From CBDCVN01 sp965223045 (GTDB taxonomy: Bacteria > Deinococcota > Deinococci > Deinococcales > Trueperaceae): 64,000 nt of DNA. This document shows positions 42,999 through 50,251 of the stretch, piece by piece. Position 1 is the stretch's first letter. Each line of letters begins with the position of its first letter. Location of the stretch: positions 1,054,001 to 1,118,000 of the forward strand of contig CBDCVN010000013.1 of NCBI GenBank assembly GCA_965223045.1. The letters run 5' to 3'. The notes beneath the pieces were generated by a model. The model did not search any database. It saw only the letters and a list, made by a program, of their open reading frames with translations, and was not told the origin of the DNA. The position numbers were made by a program, and so were the translations under genes.

Positions 42999-43442
42999 AT
43001 GTCCTTAGTTCCAGAGCTTTATGTAACTAACCTAAGTCAAAGCTTACAATTTTATGTTGATTTGCTGGGATTCAAAATTAATTATAAAAGACCCGAAAAT
43101 AATTTTGTGGCAATTAGTCTTGAAAAAGGCAAATTAATGCTCCAAGAATTTATATCCAGTAATAAAGCCTCTAAAGAGGAATTTCAACAGGGACACTGGC
43201 AAACAGATAGACTAGAATATCCTTTAGGCCGTGGTATCAATTTTGAGTTCACTATTACTAATCTTGAAAGTGCTTACCTAGAACTAAAAAAAGCAAAGTA
43301 CCCCATCACTGTTGACTTACATAACAAGAAGTATCGCGTAGAAAATCAATTGATTGAAGTTAAACAGTTCCTTGTAATGGATCCTGATGGTTACCTTATT
43401 CGTTTAGCACAGGAATTAGCGTTTGTAACAGTGAAAGCTTAA
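42999..43442 (+). CDS. VOC-superfamily (glyoxalase/bleomycin-resistance-like) protein
   Basis: A 147-aa two-module VOC protein. LYVTNLSQSLQFYVDLLGFK (the first beta-alpha-beta) and MDPDGYLIRLAQ (C-terminal metal-side strand) are typical. The closest pattern is the bleomycin-binding type, GRGINFEFTI in the middle, but the function is unassigned. It starts 9 bp after the di-haem oxidoreductase gene. Confidence 0.8.
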   Translation: MSLVPELYVTNLSQSLQFYVDLLGFKINYKRPENNFVAISLEKGKLMLQEFISSNKASKEEFQQGHWQTDRLEYPLGRGINFEFTITNLESAYLELKKAKYPITVDLHNKKYRVENQLIEVKQFLVMDPDGYLIRLAQELAFVTVKA

Positions 43443-43469
43443 GAGTATATTTATTGAATAGTAAGGATT

Positions 43470-43703
43470 ATGGCTATGGTTGATTATAAACAAATAATTA
43501 CTATTGAACCGGGGAAAAGATCTGGGAAGCCTTGTATAAGAAGGTTAAGAATCACTGTATATGATATTTTAAATATGCTAGCTGATGGAATGACTTTTGA
43601 GGAAATAATTTATGATTTCCCCAAGATAACTAAAGAGGATATACTTGCCTGCTTAGCTTATGCAGCTGATCGTGAACACAAAGTTACTCTTTTAAAGGCA
43701 TGA
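43470..43703 (+). CDS. DUF433 antitoxin
   Basis: A 77-aa DUF433 protein. PGKRSGKPCIRRLRITVYDI and MLADGMTFEEIIYDFPKITK with DILACLAYAA are the family hallmarks, forming a small winged-helix DNA-binding fold. It would neutralise and regulate the toxin encoded directly downstream (4-bp overlap). An ATG two codons after the first is an equally good start. Confidence 0.85.
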   Translation: MAMVDYKQIITIEPGKRSGKPCIRRLRITVYDILNMLADGMTFEEIIYDFPKITKEDILACLAYAADREHKVTLLKA

Positions 43704-44032
43704 AGTTATTGCTTGATAATAACTTGTCTCATAGGTTAATTGAAAAGCTTAGTGATCTTTTCCCAAACTCTACTCATGTAATGCTAGAAAGTTTAGATGA
43801 GTCTGATGATACTGAGATTTGGAATTTTGCAAAGAAAGGTAATTACACAATCCTAACGAAGGATTCAGATTATAGTGACTTAAGCATATTACTAGGTCAT
43901 CCTCCCAAGGTTATTTGGCTGCGTGTAGGTAATTGTCGAGTCAAAAAGGTAGAAAACATCATTCATAGTAACATCTACATCCTCTATGAATTTTTCGAGG
44001 ATTCAGAGATGGGTCTTATAGAAATTGATTAA
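43700..44032 (+). CDS. DUF5615 PIN-like toxin
   Basis: A 110-aa PIN-like nuclease-fold protein. LLLDNNLSHRLIEKL carries the first conserved acidic residue, DDTEIWNFAKKGNYTILTKD the later Asp/Glu cluster, and VIWLRVGN is the third strand. DUF433-DUF5615 pairs are recognised type II toxin-antitoxin modules. It overlaps the antitoxin gene by 4 bp (ATGA), so the two are co-translated. They sit as an accessory insert between the di-haem oxidoreductase and the second imelysin. Confidence 0.83.
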   Translation: MKLLLDNNLSHRLIEKLSDLFPNSTHVMLESLDESDDTEIWNFAKKGNYTILTKDSDYSDLSILLGHPPKVIWLRVGNCRVKKVENIIHSNIYILYEFFEDSEMGLIEID

Positions 44033-44190
44033 ACTACAACATCAACTTTTGGAATTTATTGCCACTTAGGTAAACAGGAGTGTAAAATTTTGTGCATCAC
44101 TTAGGAGTAATCAGTGCTTCTAGCTACTACTTGAAACTTCACAAGTATTTATGCATAGGTGCTTAATGTAATTATTATTAGGAGAAAATT

Positions 44191-45297
44191 TTGAAAAAAA
44201 TTGACCAAATTTATACTAGGATTGCTATCCCGCTTGTTTTAATAAGTTTAGTGATGTTTGCGCTTTATGGAACAGCTCAAAACGCTGATAGTAACAATGA
44301 CTTTGATCGTCAAGCAATGCTTGATAACATTGCTCTCAATATTTTCTTGCCCTTGCATGAAGAGCTTGTAGATAAGACAGAAACACTGAATAAAGCTGTA
44401 GGGGCCTTTGCCCAAAACCTTAACCTTGACAGCCTAGAAACTGCTCAAGAAGCGTGGAAAGAAGCTGCTTTACATTGGCAACGCTGTAACCTTTTTGAAG
44501 TAGGTTCTATGTCAGCTATGCTTTTCCATAATCAAATTAGTAAGACTCCTGCCAATATAGAACTAATTGAAGAACACATAACAAAAGCTAAAAACATTGA
44601 TGAAGCCTTTATAGAAAGCATAGGCTCAACATCTAAAGGTTTGCCTGCTATTGAATATTTTCTTTTTAGTTTAGAAGGAAATGAAGCTGTAATTACTTCT
44701 TTGAAAGATGGACCACCTGAACGCTTGCAGTACCTAGTTGCACTAGCACAAAATCTGTCTAGCAAAGCAAAAAGGCTTTATGGCCTTTGGTTACCAGAAA
44801 AGGACAATTTCATAGAGAAATTAATGGCTCCTAGACTTGGCACACAAGAGCCTATTAATATGCTTGTAAATGCTATGGTTGCACAAGCTGTAGGTATAGG
44901 CAGAGAGAAGATAGGTAGGCCTTTTGGTAAAATCACAGGCGAGCCACTTCCTGAAACGGCACAAGGTAGGCTTAGTGGTACATCTATTGATCAAATTATT
45001 AGTAACATTGAAGTTTTACAACTTACCTTTAATGGAGCAGATGGTCTTGGTTTTGATGACTATCTTAATTTTATAGATTCCTCTGACTCTTTAGCAGAAA
45101 AGGTTAATCAGAAGTTTGATAGCACTTTCGATGCTCTTAACAACATTGATAATTCTCTTGACATAGCTGTAATACAAAACCCTGAACAAGTTGGACAGGC
45201 GTATGCAGAGGCACGTGAATTAGCAATACTTCTGCAAGTAGATACTGCTAATCAACTAGGAGTAACCATTACTTTTAATGATAGTGATGGGGATTAG
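44191..45297 (+). CDS. Second imelysin-family exported protein
   Basis: A 368-aa exported protein. After a signal anchor (IAIPLVLISLVMFALYGTA) it has the imelysin layout with a changed signature, GLPAIEYFLFSLEG in place of GxHAIEFLLWG. Such degenerate paralogues are regularly found beside the canonical imelysin and a di-haem oxidoreductase. AWKEAALHWQRCNLFEVG is another conserved piece. It starts at TTG with AGGAGA upstream. The family's role in iron uptake is proposed, not settled. Confidence 0.83.
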   Translation: MKKIDQIYTRIAIPLVLISLVMFALYGTAQNADSNNDFDRQAMLDNIALNIFLPLHEELVDKTETLNKAVGAFAQNLNLDSLETAQEAWKEAALHWQRCNLFEVGSMSAMLFHNQISKTPANIELIEEHITKAKNIDEAFIESIGSTSKGLPAIEYFLFSLEGNEAVITSLKDGPPERLQYLVALAQNLSSKAKRLYGLWLPEKDNFIEKLMAPRLGTQEPINMLVNAMVAQAVGIGREKIGRPFGKITGEPLPETAQGRLSGTSIDQIISNIEVLQLTFNGADGLGFDDYLNFIDSSDSLAEKVNQKFDSTFDALNNIDNSLDIAVIQNPEQVGQAYAEARELAILLQVDTANQLGVTITFNDSDGD

Positions 45298-45393
45298 GAT
45301 AGAAGTTAGTGTTATGTTATTGGGAATTTATACCTGCACATTTATTTATAATACCATCTGATGAATGAAGACATTTGTCATCAAGTACGTGGT

Positions 45394-45421
45394 GTAGGGG
45401 TTTAAAATCTCGAACCCCTAC
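45394..45421. repeat. Dispersed palindromic repeat (right copy)
   Basis: GTAGGGGTTTAAAATCTCGA followed by ACCCCTAC is a hairpin with 9-bp arms (45394-45402 and 45413-45421). It nearly matches 22822-22848, and the right flank includes GATTGGTGCTCGTGAGGTCT with a following GTGATGGGATCTTGGG similar to the third module at 1125 and 22870. Confidence 0.65.
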
Positions 45422-45491
45422 GATTGGTGCTCGTGAGGTCTGTGATGGGATCTTGGGAGGGTTTATATATGAACAAAATCGAATTTTCTTA

Positions 45492-45965
45492 ATGGCAACC
45501 CTCCATCTTTTATATGGTTTTACAGGAGCAGGTAAAACAACCTTTGCTCGAAAGTTAGAGCATGATATTGCTGCAATACGTTTTACTCCAGATGAATGGA
45601 TGACCAAACTTTACGGCTATAATCCGCCAGAGCAAGATTTTGCAGAATACTTTAGCCGTGTCACAGACTTGATGTGGGAGTTAACGCTGAAACTTTTACA
45701 AGTAGGGCAAGACGTTATTCTAGACTTCGGGTTTTGGAGTCGTGCATCTCGTGATGAAGCTCGTTATAAAGCTCAGACAGTAAATGCTACTATCAAACTT
45801 TATTTTATTTCATGCCCTGAAAAGATCATGCAAAAGCGTGTTATGAAACGTAACTATGAGTTAGCTGAGGGTGTACTACACATTGATGAACATGCCTTTG
45901 AGCTATTTAAAAAACGCTTTGAGCCTTTGGGTAAAGATGAGCTACACTTTGTTATAAACACTTAA
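45492..45965 (+). CDS. AAA-type P-loop kinase, possible small-molecule phosphotransferase
   Basis: A 157-aa kinase-like protein. Walker A is GFTGAGKTTFARKLE (8-22). IRFTPDEWMTKLYGY and VILDFGFWSRASRDE lie where zeta-toxin and chloramphenicol-phosphotransferase-type kinases bind substrate and Mg, and FISCPEKIMQKRVMKRN is the lid arginine region. The ATG at 45492 is chosen. The frame is open to 45375, but that extension would translate the dispersed repeat. Function is unknown; its neighbours resemble drug-modifying enzymes. Confidence 0.75.
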   Translation: MATLHLLYGFTGAGKTTFARKLEHDIAAIRFTPDEWMTKLYGYNPPEQDFAEYFSRVTDLMWELTLKLLQVGQDVILDFGFWSRASRDEARYKAQTVNATIKLYFISCPEKIMQKRVMKRNYELAEGVLHIDEHAFELFKKRFEPLGKDELHFVINT

Positions 45966-46019
45966 CTTGTGCCCTTTAACAAAATATCTTGAAAGGTTTG
46001 TACCAAAATAGATCCTAAA

Positions 46020-46526
46020 ATGCCTGCTAAAAAGGTAATAGAGATAGTCCAGCTACTTATTAATAATGACATTAAAGTCCATGTTGATGGTGGTTGGGGA
46101 GTTGATGCTCTTCTTGGTGAACAAACTCGTTCCCATACAGACTTAGATATAGCCATACAACACAAGGATGTACTGAAGCTTCGAGAACTTCTGAAGTCAC
46201 AAGGCTATGAGGAAATACCAAGAGATGACTCTTGGGAGTGCAATTTTGTTTTGGCTGATGGACATGGTCATGAGGTAGATGTTCACTCATATACCTTTGA
46301 TGCTAAGGGAAATCACATTTTTGGTCTCCCGTACCCAGCAGATTCACTAACAGGGACAGGGATTATTAGTGGTTATCAAGTTGATTGCATTTCCCCTGAG
46401 TGGATGGTCAAATTCCATACAGGTTATGAGCTTGATGTAAACGATTACCGTGATGTATTGGCGCTATGCCAGCGATTTGGGATTGAGTTACCGTCTGAAT
46501 ACAGCAACTTTCTTGGAGCCTCATGA
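46020..46526 (+). CDS. Nucleotidyltransferase resembling lincosamide/aminoglycoside adenylyltransferases
   Basis: A 168-aa nucleotidyltransferase. VHVDGGWGVDALLGEQTRSH followed by TDLDIAI supplies the Asp-x-Asp catalytic pair of the Lnu/ANT(2'')-like group, and HEVDVHSY supplies the third Asp. It could transfer AMP to a drug or to a native alcohol; resistance is not proven. It overlaps the next VOC gene by 4 bp, so both are co-translated. Confidence 0.78.
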   Translation: MPAKKVIEIVQLLINNDIKVHVDGGWGVDALLGEQTRSHTDLDIAIQHKDVLKLRELLKSQGYEEIPRDDSWECNFVLADGHGHEVDVHSYTFDAKGNHIFGLPYPADSLTGTGIISGYQVDCISPEWMVKFHTGYELDVNDYRDVLALCQRFGIELPSEYSNFLGAS

Positions 46527-46900
46527 ACTTACCAATTGCTAGAGACATAAAAGTTTTTGTGCCTGCAATGAACTTTAGTGAGTCACTCGAGTTTTATAAA
46601 GCACTAGGCTGGCAAGTAAACTTTCAAGCCAAAGATGATAGTCTGTCAGAACTCGAGTTTGCCAACTGTCGATTCTACCTGCAAAACTACTACAACAAAG
46701 ACTGGGCTAATAACTTTATGATGCACATCAAAGTTGATGATGCTAAAGCTTGGTGGCAACATGCATCAAAGGTTATTGAAGCAGGTAATTACAAATATGC
46801 TCGCCTCAAAGAACCTAAAGAACAGTCCTATGGTGCTTTAGTGACTTTTGTTTGGGATCCATCAGGTGTCCTATTACATTTTGCGGAATATCATTCATAG
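46523..46900 (+). CDS. VOC-superfamily protein (glyoxalase/bleomycin-resistance-like)
   Basis: A 125-aa protein. DIKVFVPAMNFSESLEFYKA and FVWDPSGVLLHFAEY mark the two VOC modules, and ANCRFYLQNYYNKDWANNF is typical of the bleomycin-resistance-like branch. It is translationally coupled to the nucleotidyltransferase gene. Specific function unknown. Confidence 0.82.
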   Translation: MNLPIARDIKVFVPAMNFSESLEFYKALGWQVNFQAKDDSLSELEFANCRFYLQNYYNKDWANNFMMHIKVDDAKAWWQHASKVIEAGNYKYARLKEPKEQSYGALVTFVWDPSGVLLHFAEYHS

Positions 46901-46909
46901 GTTAGTAAT

Positions 46910-47116
46910 GTGATTGTACTCGAGTCAACAATAACTTGTCCTAATTGTCACTTTGTTTCAAGTGAAACCATGCCAACAGATGCCTGTCAATACTTCTACC
47001 AATGTAAAAATTGCCATGAAGTGCTACGCCCCCAAGGTAATGATTGCTGTGTGTTTTGTTCCTATGCAGGTATACCTTGCCCTCCTGTTCAACAACAGAA
47101 AGTGTGCTGTCAATGA
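46910..47116 (+). CDS. Small cysteine-rich GDCC-motif protein linked to MerF
   Basis: A 68-aa zinc-ribbon-like protein with ten cysteines. CPNCHF and CKNCHEVL form one zinc knuckle, and GDCCVFCSYAGIPCPPVQ is a strongly conserved motif that I associate with genes next to merF-like transporters. It starts at GTG and its stop overlaps the merF start (ATGA), so the two are co-translated. It may bind or hand over Hg(II) or another soft metal. Confidence 0.75.
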   Translation: MIVLESTITCPNCHFVSSETMPTDACQYFYQCKNCHEVLRPQGNDCCVFCSYAGIPCPPVQQQKVCCQ

Positions 47117-47325
47117 AGAAAAACAAACTTCTTATAATTAGTATTGCTGGAGCTGTGATAACGGCTTTGTGTTGCTTTACTCCTATCTTAGTTGTGTTAT
47201 TGGGAGTATTAGGCTTAACAGCACTTATTGGCTATCTTGATTATGTTTTGTTTCCAGTATTAAGTATTTTTTTGTTACTTATAGCAATAGCTATTTATAG
47301 GCAAAGAGGTTCTAATACTGATTAA
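47113..47325 (+). CDS. merF: MerF-like mercuric ion transporter
   Basis: A 70-aa inner-membrane protein with two helices. The vicinal pair in ALCCFTPILVVLLGVLG (Cys20-Cys21) in the first helix is the Hg(II)-binding site of MerF, and GYLDYVLFPVLSIFLLLIAI is the second helix. The second Cys-Cys pair of plasmid MerF is absent. The ATG at 47113 is chosen because a longer frame from 47044 would overlap almost half of the preceding gene. No merA or merR is nearby. Confidence 0.82.
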   Translation: MKKNKLLIISIAGAVITALCCFTPILVVLLGVLGLTALIGYLDYVLFPVLSIFLLLIAIAIYRQRGSNTD

Positions 47326-47362
47326 TTCTTTCTGGCACAAACTACAACACCCAATAGGCATA

Positions 47363-48679
47363 ATGCCTCTTGTAATATTCCGTATTGCTTTTGGAGCATT
47401 AATGTTTGTCAGTGTAGTACGTTTTGTGCTGCGCGGTTGGGTAAATGAATTTTATATAGCCCCTGAATTTCACTTTACCTACCTTGGCTTTGGTTGGGTC
47501 AAGCCACTACCTGAGCCTTGGATATATGGAGTATTTCTAGCTATGGCTTTGCTAGCTATAGGCATATCTCTAGGGCTTTTTTATCGCTTTAGCACTGTGG
47601 GTTTCTTTTTACTTTTTACCTACGTGGAACTATTAGATAAGACTTACTATCTCAACCATTACTATTTTGTATCACTAATGAGCTTCTTGCTCATTTTCCT
47701 ACCACTTAATAAGAGTTTTTCTTTAGATGCCCATGCCCACTTAGGTTTAACTAAACAAAGCAACATAGCACCTACTTGGGTGCTTTATGCTATTCGCTCA
47801 CAACTGGCTTTAGTGTATTTCTTTGCAGGTCTAGCCAAGTTAGGATCCGATTGGCTTTTTCAAGCTATGCCCCTACGCATTTGGTTAAGAGCTAATACGG
47901 ATTTACCTCTACTAGGACAACTTTTTGATGAAGCATGGATGGCTTATGTTATGAGTTGGACAGGGGCTTTTTATGATCTTACTATTGTCTTTTTTCTATT
48001 GTGGCGCAAAACAAGATTCTTAGCTTACCTAGCAGTTATTGGTTTCCATGTCATGACAGCACTACTTTTCCACATAGGCATGTTTCCGTGGATTATGATC
48101 GTATCTACACTTATCTTCTTTTCAGAGAAAGATTATTTGAGGGTTACTAATTTTATTCGTTGTTTATTTAGAAAACCTATTTTATTATTTAAAAGTCAAA
48201 GTCTAGGTCATAACTTTAAATCCAATAAAGCAGCACTGATTTTAACCATTATTAGTTTATCTTTTTTATTTCAAATAAGCATGGCTCTAAGGCATAACTT
48301 TTACCCTAGTAATGTGTTATGGAGCGAAGAGGGTTTTCGTTTTTCTTGGCGGGTAATGTTAGTAGAGAAAACAGGTTTAGCTATTTTTATGGTCAAAGAT
48401 CCTAACACAAATAAAAGCTGGGAAGTGTACCCCAGTGATTACTTAACTCCACAACAGGAAAAGCAAATGTCTTTTCAACCAGATATGATTTTGCAATTTG
48501 CTCACTTTATAGAGGATAAATTACTTGCACAAGGTTATGAAGATGTAGAGGTTTATGCTGATGTTTATGTCAGTTTAAATGGGCGCTCAAGCACCCCCTA
48601 CATAAACCCAGAAACAGACTTAACAAAAGAAAGCTATAACTTAGCAGCAAGGGGTTGGGTATTGCCAATGCCAAATTAA
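47363..48679 (+). CDS. HTTM-domain membrane protein (vitamin K-dependent gamma-carboxylase-like)
   Basis: A 438-aa membrane protein with the HTTM domain. LVIFRIAFGALMFVSVVRFV begins the first helix, followed by DKTYYLNHYYFVSLMSFLLI and QLALVYFFAGLAKLGSDWLF, the conserved core. A C-terminal globular part (from about 300) faces outside. HTTM proteins often accompany imelysin and di-haem oxidoreductase genes, as here. The first ATG lies inside the conserved region. An in-frame ATT at 47321, 9 nt after an AGAGG, would add the family-typical SFWHKLQHPIGI leader and may be the real start. It is convergent with the next gene (4-bp overlap). Confidence 0.82.
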   Translation: MPLVIFRIAFGALMFVSVVRFVLRGWVNEFYIAPEFHFTYLGFGWVKPLPEPWIYGVFLAMALLAIGISLGLFYRFSTVGFFLLFTYVELLDKTYYLNHYYFVSLMSFLLIFLPLNKSFSLDAHAHLGLTKQSNIAPTWVLYAIRSQLALVYFFAGLAKLGSDWLFQAMPLRIWLRANTDLPLLGQLFDEAWMAYVMSWTGAFYDLTIVFFLLWRKTRFLAYLAVIGFHVMTALLFHIGMFPWIMIVSTLIFFSEKDYLRVTNFIRCLFRKPILLFKSQSLGHNFKSNKAALILTIISLSFLFQISMALRHNFYPSNVLWSEEGFRFSWRVMLVEKTGLAIFMVKDPNTNKSWEVYPSDYLTPQQEKQMSFQPDMILQFAHFIEDKLLAQGYEDVEVYADVYVSLNGRSSTPYINPETDLTKESYNLAARGWVLPMPN

Positions 48680-49107
48680 TTTTCTGATAATTCTAGATTT
48701 ACTCGAAAGATCCCGGTTGCTTTTTCAAAAAGTAATTTAACTTGATACTCTCCGCGTCCTTCTACTACTTTCTTATCAATATTAATTATTTCTCCCTTTT
48801 GAAATTTTTGACTATAAACTTTGTGTAATGGAACAACTTGCTGACCTGGGCTTTGAAAGCTCTTAGGAATTTCGTGAGAAACTTCTAGAGTAACTGTGCC
48901 TTGTCTTACCTTACCCAAAGCGGTGATGCCTAAAGGATTTCCTTCAGAGAGTCTCTTTGTAGTGCTTTGACTGGTATTTTTATAAACAAAAATAGGTGTT
49001 TGTGATATGGCCCCTAATTTCCAGCCAACCCATTCACCCACCCCAAAAAAGACTATTAATAAAATGATGATAGTAGTAATTAAGTCACGCCTTGCTCGAG
49101 AATTCAT
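48676..49107 (-). CDS. Membrane-anchored protein of unknown function
   Basis: A 143-aa protein with one N-terminal helix (TTIIILLIVFFGVGEWVGW) and an outside beta-rich domain including TVTLEVSHEIP and VVEGRGEYQVKLLFEK. I do not recognise the family. Start: the ATG at 49107 has AAGGAG 6 nt upstream; a longer frame to 49179 lacks a ribosome site. It lies between the HTTM gene and plsY, upstream of neither in an obvious operon. Confidence 0.6.
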   Translation of the reverse strand: MNSRARRDLITTIIILLIVFFGVGEWVGWKLGAISQTPIFVYKNTSQSTTKRLSEGNPLGITALGKVRQGTVTLEVSHEIPKSFQSPGQQVVPLHKVYSQKFQKGEIINIDKKVVEGRGEYQVKLLFEKATGIFRVNLELSEN

Positions 49108-49238
49108 AACCATCTCCTTTAAAAAACTACTAAGGTTACATCTATAAGCCTCTTCATAAGATGAAATCAATAATAACACAAAGTTAGAAGTTAGATGTTT
49201 AACCTTATTACGACTAAGTTGTTTCTGACATCACTACT

Positions 49239-49835
49239 TTATTTTTCTCCCAGACGCCTTTCTTCTCCTCGAGCTAGATTTACTAAGTTTTCCCTATGTC
49301 TTATAATAGCCAGCGCAAATATAGCTATGGAGAGTATAAGTGAGGCAGGATGATAATCACCTTTAATATGTAAGAGAATTCCTGAAAACACACCTGTTAA
49401 AGAGCCAATTGAAACTATACGACCTATGGACATTGTAAAAACAGCAATAGCAAGGGCAAAAACTGTTGTCAAAGGATCAATCAGTACAAAGACACCTAAG
49501 CTTGTAGCTATACCTTTGCCACCTCTTAAACGTAAAAAGATATTAAAGTTGTTACCTAAAATGGCAGCAAAAGCAGTAAGAGCTATACCCCAAATACCAA
49601 CGCCTAATAACTGGGCTAAGAACACAGATAAAGTCCCTTTTAAGGGATCGATGATTACGACAATCAGTGCAGGTATTTTGCCTACACTACGTAATACATT
49701 TGTAGCACCTATATTACCTGAACCCATCTTTTGGATGTTTATCCCATAAGCTCGAGCCACCCAATACCCTGTAGGTATGCTTCCTAAGAAGTAGGCCACA
49801 ATAATGCACAAAATTATGATTAGCTCTTGATTCAA
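49239..49835 (-). CDS. plsY: Glycerol-3-phosphate acyltransferase (acyl-phosphate dependent)
   Basis: PlsY transfers the acyl group from acyl-phosphate to glycerol-3-phosphate at the inner face of the membrane, the first step of phospholipid synthesis. The 198-aa protein has all three conserved loops: GSIPTGYWVAR, GSGNIGATNVLRSVG and the LRGGKGIAT phosphate loop. These are the motifs lost or altered in the PlsY-like half of the fusion at 10265, so this copy is the canonical enzyme. The start is TTG with GGAG 8 nt upstream. Confidence 0.95.
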   Translation of the reverse strand: MNQELIIILCIIVAYFLGSIPTGYWVARAYGINIQKMGSGNIGATNVLRSVGKIPALIVVIIDPLKGTLSVFLAQLLGVGIWGIALTAFAAILGNNFNIFLRLRGGKGIATSLGVFVLIDPLTTVFALAIAVFTMSIGRIVSIGSLTGVFSGILLHIKGDYHPASLILSIAIFALAIIRHRENLVNLARGEERRLGEK

Positions 49836-50251
49836 AATGTTTACTCCAAGAAGAAATATTTGTTCAAAATCAAACTTTTGTTAGTATTATAGAGTTAAGG
49901 TAATATCAGTCTAACACTAAAGATAAAGAGTAAGACTCATTACAATCCACTATCAAAAAGTATTTGAAGTAGGATTAAGTTGATTGTAATTACTTTGTAA
50001 GAGGCGTGAAGTATTCTTATTAGGTAATTCCATGTAAATTGATTGTAATTATTTTGTAAGGGATTTGATAGTATTTTTTTGTATAATTCAAGAAATGAAG
50101 GCCTTATTTGTAGCACTTCTAGGAAAAAATGTTTAAATATATTTTGAGCTTGTAACTCTAATGGACTGTAAAAGTCACTATTAAGATTCAAAATTTCTTA
50201 GAGTTAAATATTTATAATGGAAGATTTTTAAGAGTTTAGTGGATAAATTTT
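49836..50251. other. Non-coding gap with 22-bp direct repeats
   Basis: TTGATTGTAATTACTTTGTA at 49980 and TTGATTGTAATTATTTTGTA at 50039, both continuing with AG, are direct repeats 59 bp apart. They may be regulator binding sites for the receiver-kinase gene at 50252. The rest of the 416 bp shows no gene; it is very AT-rich. Confidence 0.45.
49980..50060. repeat. Direct repeat pair upstream of receiver-kinase gene
   Basis: Two 22-bp copies (49980-50001 and 50039-50060) differ at one base, a C/T transition. The spacing of 59 bp is between 5 and 6 helical turns. Possible operator half-sites; there is no direct proof. Confidence 0.6.

Noticed and set aside
45375..45491. 39-codon extension of the P-loop kinase
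   Set aside because: It would translate the dispersed GTAGGGG hairpin repeat; the ATG at 45492 sits correctly before the first beta strand.
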